Origin: an uncultured Rhodocyclaceae bacterium
GTDB taxonomy: Bacteria; Pseudomonadota; Gammaproteobacteria; Burkholderiales; Rhodocyclaceae
DNA: 64,000 nt
Reading direction: 5' to 3'
Assembly (NCBI GenBank): GCA_907163225.1
Contig: OU015322.1
Location: forward strand, 3,034,060 to 3,098,059
Part shown: positions 1 to 8,643 of the stretch, one piece after another
How the letters are laid out: each line of letters starts with the position of its first letter
How positions within the stretch are numbered: the stretch's first letter is position 1
Program-made: the position numbers and the translations under genes
Notes under the pieces: generated by a model
Told to the model about the DNA's origin: nothing
Databases searched by the model: none
The model's input: the letters and a program-made list of their open reading frames with translations, nothing else

Positions 1-1
1 C

Positions 2-1405
2 CTGACGCAGGACATCTGTCGCGAACACAAGATCACCGTCGACGCCGCCGCCTTCGACGCCGCCATGGCCCGCCAGAAGGAACAGGCGCGCGCCGCCGGC
101 AAGTTCAAGATGGCGACCAATCTCGAATACGACGGCCCGGCCACGACTTTCCACGGCTATGCGATGCTGGAGGCCAAGGCCAACGTGCTGGCGCTGTACA
201 AGGATGGCGTTCCCGTCAACCAGTTGAATGAAGGCGAAATGGGCGTCGTCGTCCTCGACGACACGCCGTTCTACGCCGAATCCGGCGGCCAGGTCGGCGA
301 CTGCGGCGCGCTGCAGTCGGTGCATGGCATCTTCGCCGTCGAAGATACGCAGAAAATCCAGGCCACTGTTTTTGGCCACCACGGCGTGGTCAAGACCGGC
401 ACCATTTCGGTCGGCAACGGCGTGACCGCCAAGGTCGACGTACTGGCCCGCCAACGCATCATGCGCAACCATTCGGCCACCCACCTGCTGCACAAGGCGC
501 TGCGCGAAGTGCTCGGCGACCACGTCCAGCAAAAGGGCTCGCAGGTTGATCCGGACAAGACGCGTTTCGACTTCGTGCATAACCAGCCGATGACCGACGA
601 GGAAATTCGCCGCGTCGAGAACATCGTCAATGCCGAGATTCTCGCCAATGTGGCGACCGAAACCCGCGTCCTGCCCATCGCCGAAGCCCAGAAGCTCGGC
701 GCCATGATGCTCTTCGGCGAAAAATACGGTGACGACGTGCGCGTGCTCGACATCGGCTCGTCGCGCGAACTGTGCGGTGGAACTCACGTTTCCCGCACTG
801 GCGACATCGGCCTGTTCAGCATCACGGCCGAAGGTGGCGTTGCGGCCGGCGTGCGCCGTGTCGAAGCGGTTACCGGCGACAACGCGCTGGCCTACATGCA
901 GGACATGGAAAGTGCGCTTGGCGGCGTTGCCGGTACGCTCAAGGTGTTGCCCAAGGACGTGCATGGCCGCGTGCTGGCCGTGCTCGATCAGGTCAAGAAG
1001 CTCGAACGCGAACTGGCTGCCCTCAAGGGCAAGCTGGCGTCGGCGCAAGGCGACGACATGCTGGCCAACGCGGTCGACGTCAAGGGCGCCAAGGTTCTGG
1101 CCGCGATGCTTGAAGGCGCTGACATCAACGCCTTGCGCGAAACCATGGACAAGCTGCGCGACAAGCTGAAATCGGCAGCCATCGTGCTGGCCTCGGTGGT
1201 CGATGGCAAGGTCACGCTGATCGCCGGCGTGACGCCCGACCTGACCGCCAAGGTCAAGGCCGGCGAGCTGGTCAACATGGTCGCCCAGCAGGTTGGCGGC
1301 AAGGGTGGCGGTCGTCCGGACATGGCGCAGGCTGGCGGTACGCAACCGGAAAACTTGCCGGCGGCGCTGGCTTCGGTGTCGGCCTGGGTCGAAGGCAAGC
1401 TGTGA
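2..1405 (+). CDS. alaS: Alanyl-tRNA synthetase, 3' part (5' end outside window)
   Basis: The open frame runs in from the left edge, so only the C-terminal half of this enzyme is present. AlaRS charges tRNA-Ala in the cytoplasm and its editing domain clears mischarged Ser/Gly-tRNA-Ala. Visible parts are the editing-domain zinc motifs HSATH (about 472-486) and CGGTH (about 771-785), then a coiled-coil stretch, then the C-Ala (DHHA1) end with the glycine-rich [15 protein letters not shown]. The stop overlaps the GTG start of the next gene by 4 bp, which suggests translational coupling. Nothing looks broken. Identity is clear from these motifs. Confidence 0.97.
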   Translation: MTQDICREHKITVDAAAFDAAMARQKEQARAAGKFKMATNLEYDGPATTFHGYAMLEAKANVLALYKDGVPVNQLNEGEMGVVVLDDTPFYAESGGQVGDCGALQSVHGIFAVEDTQKIQATVFGHHGVVKTGTISVGNGVTAKVDVLARQRIMRNHSATHLLHKALREVLGDHVQQKGSQVDPDKTRFDFVHNQPMTDEEIRRVENIVNAEILANVATETRVLPIAEAQKLGAMMLFGEKYGDDVRVLDIGSSRELCGGTHVSRTGDIGLFSITAEGGVAAGVRRVEAVTGDNALAYMQDMESALGGVAGTLKVLPKDVHGRVLAVLDQVKKLERELAALKGKLASAQGDDMLANAVDVKGAKVLAAMLEGADINALRETMDKLRDKLKSAAIVLASVVDGKVTLIAGVTPDLTAKVKAGELVNMVAQQVGGKGGGRPDMAQAGGTQPENLPAALASVSAWVEGKL

Positions 1406-1704
1406 AAGCAGCTTTGGCGCTGATCCTGGCGCTGGCGGCGGGGCAGTGCCTCGCCGCTGAACTGGACCGTACGCCACTTGAGGCTGCTACGGTCGACGGG
1501 AAAAAAGTGCGTCTTTTTCCAAATGGCCGCTGGGAATTCGTCGATGCCGCGATGGCAGCCGAGGCGCAGAAGGTGGCCGCTGAATATCCCGAAAACAAGG
1601 CCCGCCCGGCGGAAGCGCAAGGCGGTATTTTTGGCATCGGCCGGACGGTGATGCCCGGCGACAAGGATTACAACCGCGGGTCGCTCAATCCGAAGTTGCG
1701 CTGA
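1402..1704 (+). CDS. Small secreted protein of unknown function
   Basis: A 100-residue protein with a typical signal peptide (residues 1-19, ending LAA), so probably periplasmic. The mature part holds [18 protein letters not shown], a pattern like the 'DG..V.L..DG.W.YV' segment of small DUF3157-type proteins; that link is tentative. The GTG start overlaps the alaS stop (GTGA), and this overlap decides the start. The next gene is convergent and its stop codon abuts this one with no spacer. A copy of the USS-like repeat (1488-1518) lies inside the gene. Function unknown. Confidence 0.75.
   Translation: MKAALALILALAAGQCLAAELDRTPLEAATVDGKKVRLFPNGRWEFVDAAMAAEAQKVAAEYPENKARPAEAQGGIFGIGRTVMPGDKDYNRGSLNPKLR
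1488..1518 (+). repeat. USS-like repeat, copy 1
   Basis: Core TACGGTCGAC, first tract GAAAAAA, second tract CTTTTTC, spaced as in the other copies. It lies in the coding strand of the small secreted protein, where the core is read T-V-D-G. Confidence 0.7.
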
Positions 1705-2049
1705 TCAGCGCAGGTGTTGCTCGGGGCCGCGTGGTTTCGAGGCTGTTTCGCGGATGAACTCGCCCTCGATCACCTGATCGCTGCGTGCCGGTTGCTCTGT
1801 CCCTTGCCTTGTCCCCATTTGCTGCTGGGCTTCGCGCATTTGCTGCATCTGTTTGCGCAGCGTGCGCGTTTTCCACCACAGCCAGCCGCCCAGCGCGACG
1901 CCAAGGACGGCCACAACAGCCAGGGCGACCAGCGAAAACATGAAAGCCAGCACCATGAAGGCAGCGCTCAGGACGAAGGCGGCCAACTTGGCCAAGGGGC
2001 CGGGCGGCGTGCCTTGTCTAAACCGGGGGCTTTGCTGGGTGCTGTCCAT
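1705..2049 (-). CDS. Small membrane protein of unknown function
   Basis: A 114-residue protein with a proline-rich N-terminus, two adjacent hydrophobic segments (about residues 22-45 and 47-60), and a charged C-terminal part rich in Gln/Arg that may form a short coiled coil (LRKQMQQMREAQQQMG). It is probably an inner-membrane protein with a cytoplasmic tail. It is convergent with the preceding secreted protein, with no spacer. I recognise no family, and no motif suggests catalysis. Confidence 0.65.
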   Translation of the reverse strand: MDSTQQSPRFRQGTPPGPLAKLAAFVLSAAFMVLAFMFSLVALAVVAVLGVALGGWLWWKTRTLRKQMQQMREAQQQMGTRQGTEQPARSDQVIEGEFIRETASKPRGPEQHLR

Positions 2050-2143
2050 GATCTGGCTCGCGTGATGAAAATGAGGCGATTTTAGACGAGTGTTGCGCCC
2101 GGTTTGTGCGGGTGCTGTCGCCTTTTTGTAACGATGCGTGGCT

Positions 2144-3394
2144 TTAGGCTGGCTGATCCTGCCCGATGCTGTTGCTCCAGTGCAGTGCCAGCGTCTGGGC
2201 GCGGTTGAGCGCTTTCGGGCTGAGGCCGGGGATTTCGCCGAGTGCTGCGGTCAACCGGGAAATGTCGCCATTTTCACTGTATTCGGCCAGGCGAAGGAGT
2301 TTGCCGATTGCGCCGCTGCCCTCGCACAATGCATCGCGCACGTCGGCGGTCAGGCCGAGCGGCGTGACGATCTCGGCAATCGGCTGGCCGACCAGCGCGG
2401 GCATCAACGACATGATGCCGGCCATGAAAGCCCGGTCGGCAAAGCCGGTGTCGCCCGGCTGCGATTCGGCAGCCAGCAATTCCATCAGCCGGCCACGGGT
2501 GGCAGCCAGGAGTAGCAAGGGATTGCAGGCGCCACTCGGGTTGCCGGCCGCAAAAACCAGCAGTTGCAGCCAGCGTTGCAGTTGGCGACGGCCTAGCACG
2601 GTGATGGCATGGCCGAGGGATGTGATTTTTTCGCTGCTGCCGGAGCCGACCGAATTGGTCATGCGTAGCAGGTTGATCGTCAGGCCGGGCTCGGGTTTGA
2701 GAGCAGCTTCGATTTCCGCGGTGGCCGCATCGCCGAGCAGCAGGCCCATCAGTTTCATCAGGGAAAGTTGGGAATGATCCAGCTTTTTGCCGGAAATGAT
2801 GGTCGGCTTGGCAAAGTAGTAGCCCTGGAAAAGGGTGAAGCCGAGTTTCAGGCATTGCTCCATCTGCTCGCGCGAGTCGACTTTTTCGGCCAGCAAAGTC
2901 TTGCCCATCGGCTTCAGTTTCATGACCAGTTGCATGAGCTGGACGCGGCTTAATGGCTGAATATCAACCTTGACGATCTCGACCAAGGCCAGCAATTCGG
3001 CGTATTCCGGTTCGAGCTGGACGACGTCGTCGAGCGCCAGCGTGAAACCGGCCGCTTTGAGGGCGATGCAGCGCTCGATGACGGCCGCTGTCGGCGGGAC
3101 GGTTTCGAGAATTTCGAGAACGACGGCGTGGCGCGGCAGCAATTCCAGCAGGTCGCTGAACAGGAAAGCTTCGTCAACATTGATGAAGCCGCGGCAATTG
3201 CCGAGAGCCGCTTCGACCCCGAGTTCAGTGAAGGCGTTGGCAATGACCGTGGCGGTAGCCTGCACGCCGCAGGTGACATCAGCGAAGTTGCGGCTGCCGC
3301 TGCGGAAAAGCAGTTCGTAAGCGAAAAGCTGCTGATTGCGGTCCAGGATGGGCTGGCGCCCTAGAAATAGCTGGTCGGCGGCGTTTTCGCTCAC
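2144..3394 (-). CDS. EAL-like/HDOD signalling protein (YuxH type)
   Basis: A 416-residue cytoplasmic signalling protein. The N-terminal half is an EAL-family fold: it opens with FLGRQPILDRNQQLFAYELLFR, where ELLFR takes the place of the EALxR motif, and later shows ALDDVV, VKVDIQPL and FQGYYF. The DDFG metal motif has become DDVV, so cyclic-di-GMP hydrolysis is doubtful. The C-terminal half (from about residue 200) is an HDOD domain, a catalytically inactive HD relative. This architecture matches the YuxH family. It starts 9 bp after the phosphomannomutase gene and is probably cotranscribed with it. Confidence 0.88.
   Translation of the reverse strand: MSENAADQLFLGRQPILDRNQQLFAYELLFRSGSRNFADVTCGVQATATVIANAFTELGVEAALGNCRGFINVDEAFLFSDLLELLPRHAVVLEILETVPPTAAVIERCIALKAAGFTLALDDVVQLEPEYAELLALVEIVKVDIQPLSRVQLMQLVMKLKPMGKTLLAEKVDSREQMEQCLKLGFTLFQGYYFAKPTIISGKKLDHSQLSLMKLMGLLLGDAATAEIEAALKPEPGLTINLLRMTNSVGSGSSEKITSLGHAITVLGRRQLQRWLQLLVFAAGNPSGACNPLLLLAATRGRLMELLAAESQPGDTGFADRAFMAGIMSLMPALVGQPIAEIVTPLGLTADVRDALCEGSGAIGKLLRLAEYSENGDISRLTAALGEIPGLSPKALNRAQTLALHWSNSIGQDQPA
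2246..2276 (+). repeat. USS-like repeat, copy 2
   Basis: Core TGCGGTCAAC, first tract GGAAATG, second tract CATTTTC. It lies inside the EAL/HDOD gene but on the opposite strand; the gene reads it as S-R-L-T-A-A. Confidence 0.75.
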
Positions 3395-3403
3395 AAATTC
3401 CCC

Positions 3404-4780
3404 TTAAAACGGCAACTGGATACCTGGCCAGGCTGCATTCAGGGCCTGACGGAAATCAGCCTGGATGCGTTCAAGCGCGGCGGTGTTATCGGCTTCGAAA
3501 CGCAGCACCACGACCGGTGTCGTGTTCGACGGGCGGGCCAGACCGAAGCCATCTGCGTATTCTACGCGCACACCGTCGATGGTGATGATTTCGTCGGCGC
3601 CATTGAATTTGCTGCCAGCCTTCAATTTGTCGATCAGCGTGAAGGGCTCGCCTTCGGCCATCTTGATGTTTAGTTCCGGGGTCGACGGTGAATTCGGCAG
3701 GTTTTTGAGAACCGGGTTGGCATCGGTAGCGCGCGACAGGATTTCAAGCAGGCGGGCGCCCGTGTAGAGACCGTCGTCGAAGCCGTACCAGCGTTCCTTG
3801 AAGAAGGTGTGGCCGGACATTTCGCCGGCCAGCGGGGCGCCGGTTTCGCGCAGCTTGGCCTTGACCAGGGCGTGGCCGGTGTTCCACATCAGCGGCACGC
3901 CGCCATGTTTCTTGATCCACGGGGCGAGCAGGCGGGTACATTTGACGTCATAAATGATCGTGCCGCCGGGTACGCGCGACAGCACGTCGGCGGCGAAGAG
4001 CATGAGCTGGCGATCCGGGAAAATGATTTCGCCGTCCTTGGTGACGACGCCGAGGCGGTCGCCGTCGCCGTCGAAGGCGATGCCGATTTCAGCGTCGGTT
4101 TCTTTCAACGCCTTGATCACGTCAGCCAGGTTTTCCGGCTTGGACGGGTCCGGGTGATGGTTCGGGAAATTGCCGTCGACTTCACAGAACAGCGGGACGA
4201 TCTCGCAACCGAGGCGCTTGAACAGTTCCGGGGCAATCGCGCCGGCGACGCCGTTGCCGCAATCCATGACGATCTTCATCGGGCGGGCCAGTTTGACGTC
4301 GCCGACGATTTTTTCGACGTAGGCGCCGAGGACGTCGGCCGAGCTTTGTTTGCCCTGGCCGTGCTTGAGGTTGCCGGCTTCGATGCGTTTTTTCAAGTCC
4401 TGGATGGCGTCGAGGGCCAGCGTCTTGCCGCCGATGACCATCTTGAGGCCGTTGTAGTCCGGCGGGTTGTGGCTGCCGGTGACCGAGACGCAGGAGTGGC
4501 AGCCGAGTTCGTAGGCGGCGAAGTAGGTGACTGGGGTTGGCACGCAGCCGACGTCGATGGCGTCGCAACCGGCGGCACAGATGCCGTCCATCAGGGCGCC
4601 AGCCAATTCGGGGCCGGACAGGCGACCGTCGCGGCCGACGGCGATGGCTTTCTGGCCCTGCTCGATGGCCAGCGAACCGAGCGCGTGGCCGATCTGGCGG
4701 ACGACGTCGGCGGTCAGCGATTTATTGACGATGCCACGAATGTCGTAGGCCTTGAAGATTTCAGCGGGGAGTTGGCTCAT
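3404..4780 (-). CDS. Phosphomannomutase/phosphoglucomutase (AlgC type)
   Basis: A 458-residue alpha-D-phosphohexomutase. It interconverts hexose 6- and 1-phosphates and so supplies sugar nucleotides for LPS and exopolysaccharide. Visible signatures are the phosphoserine loop TGSHNPPDYNG (Ser103), the magnesium loop DGDGD (residues 237-241), the sugar-binding loop GEMSGHTFF (about 320) and a C-terminal phosphate-binding segment with RPSNTTP. Length and motifs fit the bifunctional AlgC-like group. It sits upstream of the EAL/HDOD gene on the same strand. Whether mannose or glucose is preferred cannot be read from sequence. Confidence 0.94.
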   Translation of the reverse strand: MSQLPAEIFKAYDIRGIVNKSLTADVVRQIGHALGSLAIEQGQKAIAVGRDGRLSGPELAGALMDGICAAGCDAIDVGCVPTPVTYFAAYELGCHSCVSVTGSHNPPDYNGLKMVIGGKTLALDAIQDLKKRIEAGNLKHGQGKQSSADVLGAYVEKIVGDVKLARPMKIVMDCGNGVAGAIAPELFKRLGCEIVPLFCEVDGNFPNHHPDPSKPENLADVIKALKETDAEIGIAFDGDGDRLGVVTKDGEIIFPDRQLMLFAADVLSRVPGGTIIYDVKCTRLLAPWIKKHGGVPLMWNTGHALVKAKLRETGAPLAGEMSGHTFFKERWYGFDDGLYTGARLLEILSRATDANPVLKNLPNSPSTPELNIKMAEGEPFTLIDKLKAGSKFNGADEIITIDGVRVEYADGFGLARPSNTTPVVVLRFEADNTAALERIQADFRQALNAAWPGIQLPF

Positions 4781-4882
4781 GGTGGTCCAGTCGTTGAGTT
4801 TGCAGCGGTGAGTGGTGGAATGATGCCTGGATATTGTTGCAATATCTGTGCGCCAGCGCCTCGTCGCCCAAACTGCGTGAAT

Positions 4883-5893
4883 TTATGACGTTTCAAAAAG
4901 GAAGAAGTTTAAGAGCCTTTGCGGCAGCCAGTCCAGGTTTCCTGGGAATGACCCTGTGACAAAACCCACATGGCCGCCGCTTTCCGGCTGTTCTAGATGA
5001 ACGCTGGAACTGACGTCGGCGCCGGTCGGCAGATAGCGGGCGGGCAAAAACGGGTCATTTTTCGGGTTGACCGCAAGTGCCGGTAGCGCGATCGATTTCA
5101 GCCATGGTTTGGCCGAGGCGCGGCGCCAGTAGTCATCGGCGCCGGCAAAGCCGTGGATGGGGGCGGTCACTGCATCGTCGAATTCGTAAAGGTTGATTGC
5201 GCGCTGCATGCGTGCCTCGTCGAAAAGGCCAGGGAACTTCTGTAGGCGGCTGGCGGAAACTGCTTTGAGCGTGCTCAGAAAGTGGCGGGTGTAGATCCGG
5301 TTGAAACCGTTGGCCAGATGGTGGCCGCAGGCGGCAAGGTCGAGCGGGGCGCAGAAGGCGGCGACGCCGGTGGCCAGTTCGCCGGCCGCAGCACCGCGTT
5401 CCCCGGCCCATTTGAGGAGGGCGTTGCCGCCGAGGGAAACGCCGGCGGCGTGCAGCTTTTGGCCGCCATTGGCGGCGTGCAGGCGGCGCAGAATCCAGTC
5501 GATTTCATCGGAATCGCCGGAGTGATAGGCGCGCGGCCGCTGATTCAACTCCCCTGAGCAACCGCGGAAATGCGGCAGGGCGAGGCGCCAGCCAGCCGTT
5601 TTGCCGACGTGGGCGGTTGAAATGGCGTAGTGGCTGCGCGAACTGCCTTCGAGTCCGTGAAAGAGGACGAGCAACGGCGAGCCTGGCGGGCCGTCGAGGT
5701 GATCGACATCGATGAAGTCGCCGTCCGGCGTGGCCCAGCGTTCGCGGCGCAGTTTGATCGGCTGCGGCTTGATGAGCAGCGGCCACAGGGTTTGGGCCTG
5801 GCCGCCGGGCAGCCACGCGGGGGCGTGGTACGGTTTCAAGAGCGTGCCTGGTTGAAACGCAGAGGCGCGGAGACGCAGAGCAAGCCTTTGCAT
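4883..5893 (-). CDS. YheT-family alpha/beta hydrolase
   Basis: About 336 residues of an alpha/beta-hydrolase of the YheT group, closely following the E. coli YheT pattern: TPDGDF, LFHGLEGS, HFRGCSGE, YHSGD, the nucleophile elbow GVSLGGN (Ser153), NPKNDPF for the acid region and ESGGHVGFV with the catalytic His. Substrate is unknown; relatives are treated as esterases. The start is uncertain. The ATG at 5893 lies within an inverted repeat with GGAG 10 nt upstream, while a TTG at about 5841 would begin just before the conserved region. An open frame continues further upstream but is not protein-like. Confidence 0.85.
   Translation of the reverse strand: MQRLALRLRASAFQPGTLLKPYHAPAWLPGGQAQTLWPLLIKPQPIKLRRERWATPDGDFIDVDHLDGPPGSPLLVLFHGLEGSSRSHYAISTAHVGKTAGWRLALPHFRGCSGELNQRPRAYHSGDSDEIDWILRRLHAANGGQKLHAAGVSLGGNALLKWAGERGAAAGELATGVAAFCAPLDLAACGHHLANGFNRIYTRHFLSTLKAVSASRLQKFPGLFDEARMQRAINLYEFDDAVTAPIHGFAGADDYWRRASAKPWLKSIALPALAVNPKNDPFLPARYLPTGADVSSSVHLEQPESGGHVGFVTGSFPGNLDWLPQRLLNFFLFETS
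5045..5075 (-). repeat. USS-like repeat, copy 3
   Basis: Core TGCGGTCAAC, first tract GAAAAAT, second tract GTTTTTG. It lies in the coding strand of the YheT-type gene, read A-V-N-P-K-N. Confidence 0.75.
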
Positions 5894-5919
5894 TTTTCCG
5901 CGCCTCCGCGTCTCTGCGT
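5857..5919. repeat. Inverted repeat of the 'gcagaggcgcggag' type
   Basis: Two 20-nt arms (5857-5876 and 5900-5919) are reverse complements at 18 of 20 positions, separated by 23 nt. Each arm is itself made of repeated cgcagag/cgcggag units. It lies between the SnoaL-like gene and the YheT-type hydrolase and overlaps the likely start of the latter. Both mismatches are transitions, so one G-U pair could form in RNA on either strand. It looks like a dispersed intergenic repeat that may form a hairpin in the operon transcript. Confidence 0.7.
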
Positions 5920-5939
5920 CTGGCGGATGCGTATCGTCT

Positions 5940-6371
5940 TCAATGCAGCGTGTGCGGCACGGCCTCGGCCATCGCCTGATGGCTGTCGTCGGCGGCCGAA
6001 GCGTGGCGGCTGACCAGGCGCCAGCCATGCGAGCCACGGACATAGACGTGCGTGACGTAGAGCGGGCCGTGCGGGCTGGGGTCGTCACCGACGAACAGTG
6101 TTTCGGTCAGGTGATGAATGGCGATCACAGTGCTATGCCAGTTGGCGACCGGCTCGGGCTGGACGCGCAGGCGGGCGTTGGCAAAAATGCTGCGCCAACT
6201 CTCACGGATGGGCGCGAGACCAAGCAGGCGAATGCCGGTGGGATGAACGCACAGGGCTTCTTCGTCTTCGGCCCAGACCCGCATCAGGCGGTCGGCATCG
6301 CGTTCGGCGATGGCCTCGTAAAAGGCTTGCTCGACGTCTTCAGGCGAGGCAAAGGCGGTCGATCCGCTCAT
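5940..6371 (-). CDS. SnoaL-like / NTF2-fold protein
   Basis: A 143-residue protein with the NTF2/SnoaL cone-fold pattern: an N-terminal helix pair (VEQAFYEAIAERDADRLM), then WAEDEEALCVHPTG, an 'IRESWRSIF' helix, and late beta strands ending VRGSHGWRLVSRHAS. Proteins of this type bind small ligands or act as scaffolds; no substrate can be assigned. Its ATG overlaps the waaF stop by 4 bp, so it is translated in the same operon. No catalytic residues are evident. Confidence 0.8.
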   Translation of the reverse strand: MSGSTAFASPEDVEQAFYEAIAERDADRLMRVWAEDEEALCVHPTGIRLLGLAPIRESWRSIFANARLRVQPEPVANWHSTVIAIHHLTETLFVGDDPSPHGPLYVTHVYVRGSHGWRLVSRHASAADDSHQAMAEAVPHTLH

Positions 6372-7381
6372 TTTTCAACTCTTTTCTGGCAGGTCGCGAA
6401 GACCTGTTCGGGGCGCAATTTGTTCAGGCAATCGAGGTGGCCAAGCGGGCATTCGCGCTTGAAGCAGGGGCTGCAGTCGAGATTCAGGCTGAGGATGTCG
6501 GCGCGGTCGGAAAGTGGCGGCGTGAAGCCGGGGGAAGATGAGCCGTAGAGCGCGACGATCGGTCGGTCGAGTGCGGCGGCGACGTGCATCAGGCCGGAGT
6601 CGTTGCAGACGACCAGGTCGGCCATGGCCAGCAGATCGACGGCCTGGGTCAGCGAGGTGGCGCCGCACAGGTTGCGGCAGAGGCCGGGGGCGAGTTGCGA
6701 GATTTCCTCGGCAACGGCGTGATCCTTGGGTGAGCCGAATAGCCAGATGGCATAATCTTGCTCGGCCAGTTTTTTTGCCAGCGCGGCAAAATGGGCGGCC
6801 GGCCAGCGTTTGGCCGGGCCGAACTCAGCGCCGGGGCAGAAGGCGACGATGCGGGCCGGACGGTCTAGTTTCAGTTCGGCCAGCGTCTTTTGCTGATCTT
6901 CTGCGGTCGACCGGATTTTTGGCCGAAAAACGGAGGTCTTCAGCAACTGGCCGGGCTTCTCGGCGAGCTGGACGAAGCGCTCGACCATCAGTGGCAGGGC
7001 TTGCTTGTCCAGCGTGTGGCGGACGTTGATCAGACCGAAACGGGATTCGCCGGTGAAGCCGACGCGCTTCGGGATGCCGGCCATCCACGGCACGAGGGCC
7101 GATTTCAGGGAGTTGGGCAGGACGTAGACACTGTCGTAGCCGCGCGCAGCCAGCTCCCTGGCCAGCCGCCAGCGCGGCTTCAAAGAGAGCTGGCCATGGC
7201 CGAAGGGACTGTCGATGACGTCGCGAATTTCTGTCATGCGCTGCAGAACGGGGGCGACCCAGCGCGGGGCGATGGCGTCGAGCTGCAGTCCGGGACTCTG
7301 GGCGTGCAGCCGGGCAAATAGCGGCTGCGCCATGATGGTGTCGCCAATCCACGAGGGGGCGACGATCAGGGCCTTGTTCAT
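6368..7381 (-). CDS. waaF: ADP-heptose--LPS heptosyltransferase II
   Basis: A 337-residue GT9-family glycosyltransferase that adds the second heptose to the LPS inner core at the cytoplasmic face of the inner membrane. The N-terminus ALIVAPSWIGDTIMAQPL, the middle PNSLKSALVPWMAGIPKRVGF and the donor-binding CNDSGLMHVAAAL fit WaaF. The late Cys-rich segment (CSPCFKRECPLGHLDCL) is common in the family. It ends in a 4-bp overlap with the SnoaL-like gene and lies downstream of ilvE and a small zinc protein. A USS-like site (6902) is embedded on the opposite strand. Confidence 0.93.
   Translation of the reverse strand: MNKALIVAPSWIGDTIMAQPLFARLHAQSPGLQLDAIAPRWVAPVLQRMTEIRDVIDSPFGHGQLSLKPRWRLARELAARGYDSVYVLPNSLKSALVPWMAGIPKRVGFTGESRFGLINVRHTLDKQALPLMVERFVQLAEKPGQLLKTSVFRPKIRSTAEDQQKTLAELKLDRPARIVAFCPGAEFGPAKRWPAAHFAALAKKLAEQDYAIWLFGSPKDHAVAEEISQLAPGLCRNLCGATSLTQAVDLLAMADLVVCNDSGLMHVAAALDRPIVALYGSSSPGFTPPLSDRADILSLNLDCSPCFKRECPLGHLDCLNKLRPEQVFATCQKRVEK
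6902..6932 (+). repeat. USS-like repeat, copy 4
   Basis: Core TGCGGTCGAC, first tract GATTTTT, second tract GAAAAAC. It lies inside waaF on the opposite strand; the gene reads it within K-I-R-S-T-A. Confidence 0.75.
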
Positions 7382-7429
7382 GCGAAAGTGGCGGGCCGGG
7401 GCGTAAAAGCGTGGCCCGCCGCCCGGTGC

Positions 7430-7618
7430 CTAGTGATGACCCTTGGGCGCTTCGCCCGTGAAAACGTACTTGGTGGAGCAGTACGGGCAGGTTACTTCGC
7501 CGGTCTTCAGAACGTCGAGGAATACGCGCGGATGCTGGCTCCACAGCGCGACGCTGGGCGTCGGGCAGTGCAGCGGCAGGTCGTGGGCGGTGATTTCAAT
7601 GGTCTTTTTGTCGGACAT
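7430..7618 (-). CDS. Small zinc-finger protein (CHCC type)
   Basis: A 62-residue protein with the CHCC zinc-finger pattern: Cys in LHCPTP, His in SQHPRVFLDV, and the pair CPYCSTKYVF, followed by a His-rich tail. The same fold occurs in the mitochondrial complex I subunit NDUFS6 and in small bacterial proteins of unknown role. It begins 15 bp after ilvE on the same strand and is probably cotranscribed with ilvE and waaF. The bacterial function is not established. Confidence 0.85.
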   Translation of the reverse strand: MSDKKTIEITAHDLPLHCPTPSVALWSQHPRVFLDVLKTGEVTCPYCSTKYVFTGEAPKGHH

Positions 7619-7633
7619 CGTTTTCTCCCTGAA

Positions 7634-8554
7634 TTAGACGGTGGCCAGCCAGTCGGCGTGCGCAGCCGAGCGGCCATAAACCACGTCGAAATACTTTTCC
7701 TGCAGCGCCTTGGTGATCGGGCCGCGATGGCCGACACCGATCTGGCGGTTGTCGAGTTCGCGGATCGGCGTCACTTCGGCGGCGGTGCCGGTGAAGAAGG
7801 CTTCGTCGGCGCAATAGAGTTCGTCACGCGTGATGCGTTTTTCGATGACTTCGATACCCAGTTCGCCGGCCAGTTGCATGACGGTGGCGCGCGTGATGCC
7901 TTCGAGGCAGGCGGTCAAATCCGGCGTGTACAGCTTGCCGTTGCGGACGATGAACACGTTTTCGCCGGCGCCTTCGCAGACGTAGCCTTCCGGGTCGAGC
8001 AGCAGGGCTTCGTCGTAGCCGTCAGCCGTCGCCTCGTTGTTGGCGAGGATGGAGTTCATGTAGTTGCCCGACGCCTTGGCGCGCACCATGGTGATATTCA
8101 CGTGGTGGCGGGTGAAGGAGGAGGTCTTGATGCGGATGCCGCGCTCCATGCCCTCTTCGCCGAGATAGGCGCCCCAGGGCCAGGCGGCGATGATGACGTG
8201 CACCTTGGCGCCCTTGGGCGACACGCCCATTTTCTCAGAGCCGTAGAAGGCGAGCGGGCGCAGGTAGCCGGATTCCAGATTGTTGGCGCGGATCACTTCC
8301 TTTTGCGCTTCATTCAGCTCTTCAGCCGAGTAGGGCATTTGCATCTGGAAGATGTGGGCCGAACGGAACAGGCGCTCAGTGTGCTCCTTCAAGCGGAAAA
8401 TCGCCGTGCCGCGCTCGGTCTTGTAGGCACGGACGCCCTCGAATACGCCCATGCCGTAGTGCAGGGAGTGGGTGAGGACGTGGGTGGTGGCTTCGCGCCA
8501 GGGCACCAGTTTTCCGTCTTGCCAAATAAAGCCGTCGCGATCCGACATGGACAT
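7634..8554 (-). CDS. ilvE: Branched-chain amino acid aminotransferase
   Basis: A 306-residue class IV PLP aminotransferase catalysing the last step of Val, Leu and Ile synthesis and the first step of their breakdown, with 2-oxoglutarate/glutamate as partner. The PLP lysine is Lys160 in RAKASGNYMNS. Other family signatures are GVFEGVRAY, LDPEGYVCEGAGENVF and FFTGTAAEVTPI. The ATG at 8554 has GGAG 8 nt upstream. It is the first gene of a leftward run (ilvE, zinc protein, waaF, SnoaL-like, yheT) and is divergent from the NUDIX gene, so a promoter should lie in 8555-8643. Confidence 0.95.
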   Translation of the reverse strand: MSMSDRDGFIWQDGKLVPWREATTHVLTHSLHYGMGVFEGVRAYKTERGTAIFRLKEHTERLFRSAHIFQMQMPYSAEELNEAQKEVIRANNLESGYLRPLAFYGSEKMGVSPKGAKVHVIIAAWPWGAYLGEEGMERGIRIKTSSFTRHHVNITMVRAKASGNYMNSILANNEATADGYDEALLLDPEGYVCEGAGENVFIVRNGKLYTPDLTACLEGITRATVMQLAGELGIEVIEKRITRDELYCADEAFFTGTAAEVTPIRELDNRQIGVGHRGPITKALQEKYFDVVYGRSAAHADWLATV

Positions 8555-8643
8555 GTTCGATTCTCCGTGTTGCGCCTGTAAAAGCCCACAATTCTAGCCG
8601 AAATCAGCGGGTAAAATAGCGCTTTTGCCGTTTGAGCGTGAGC

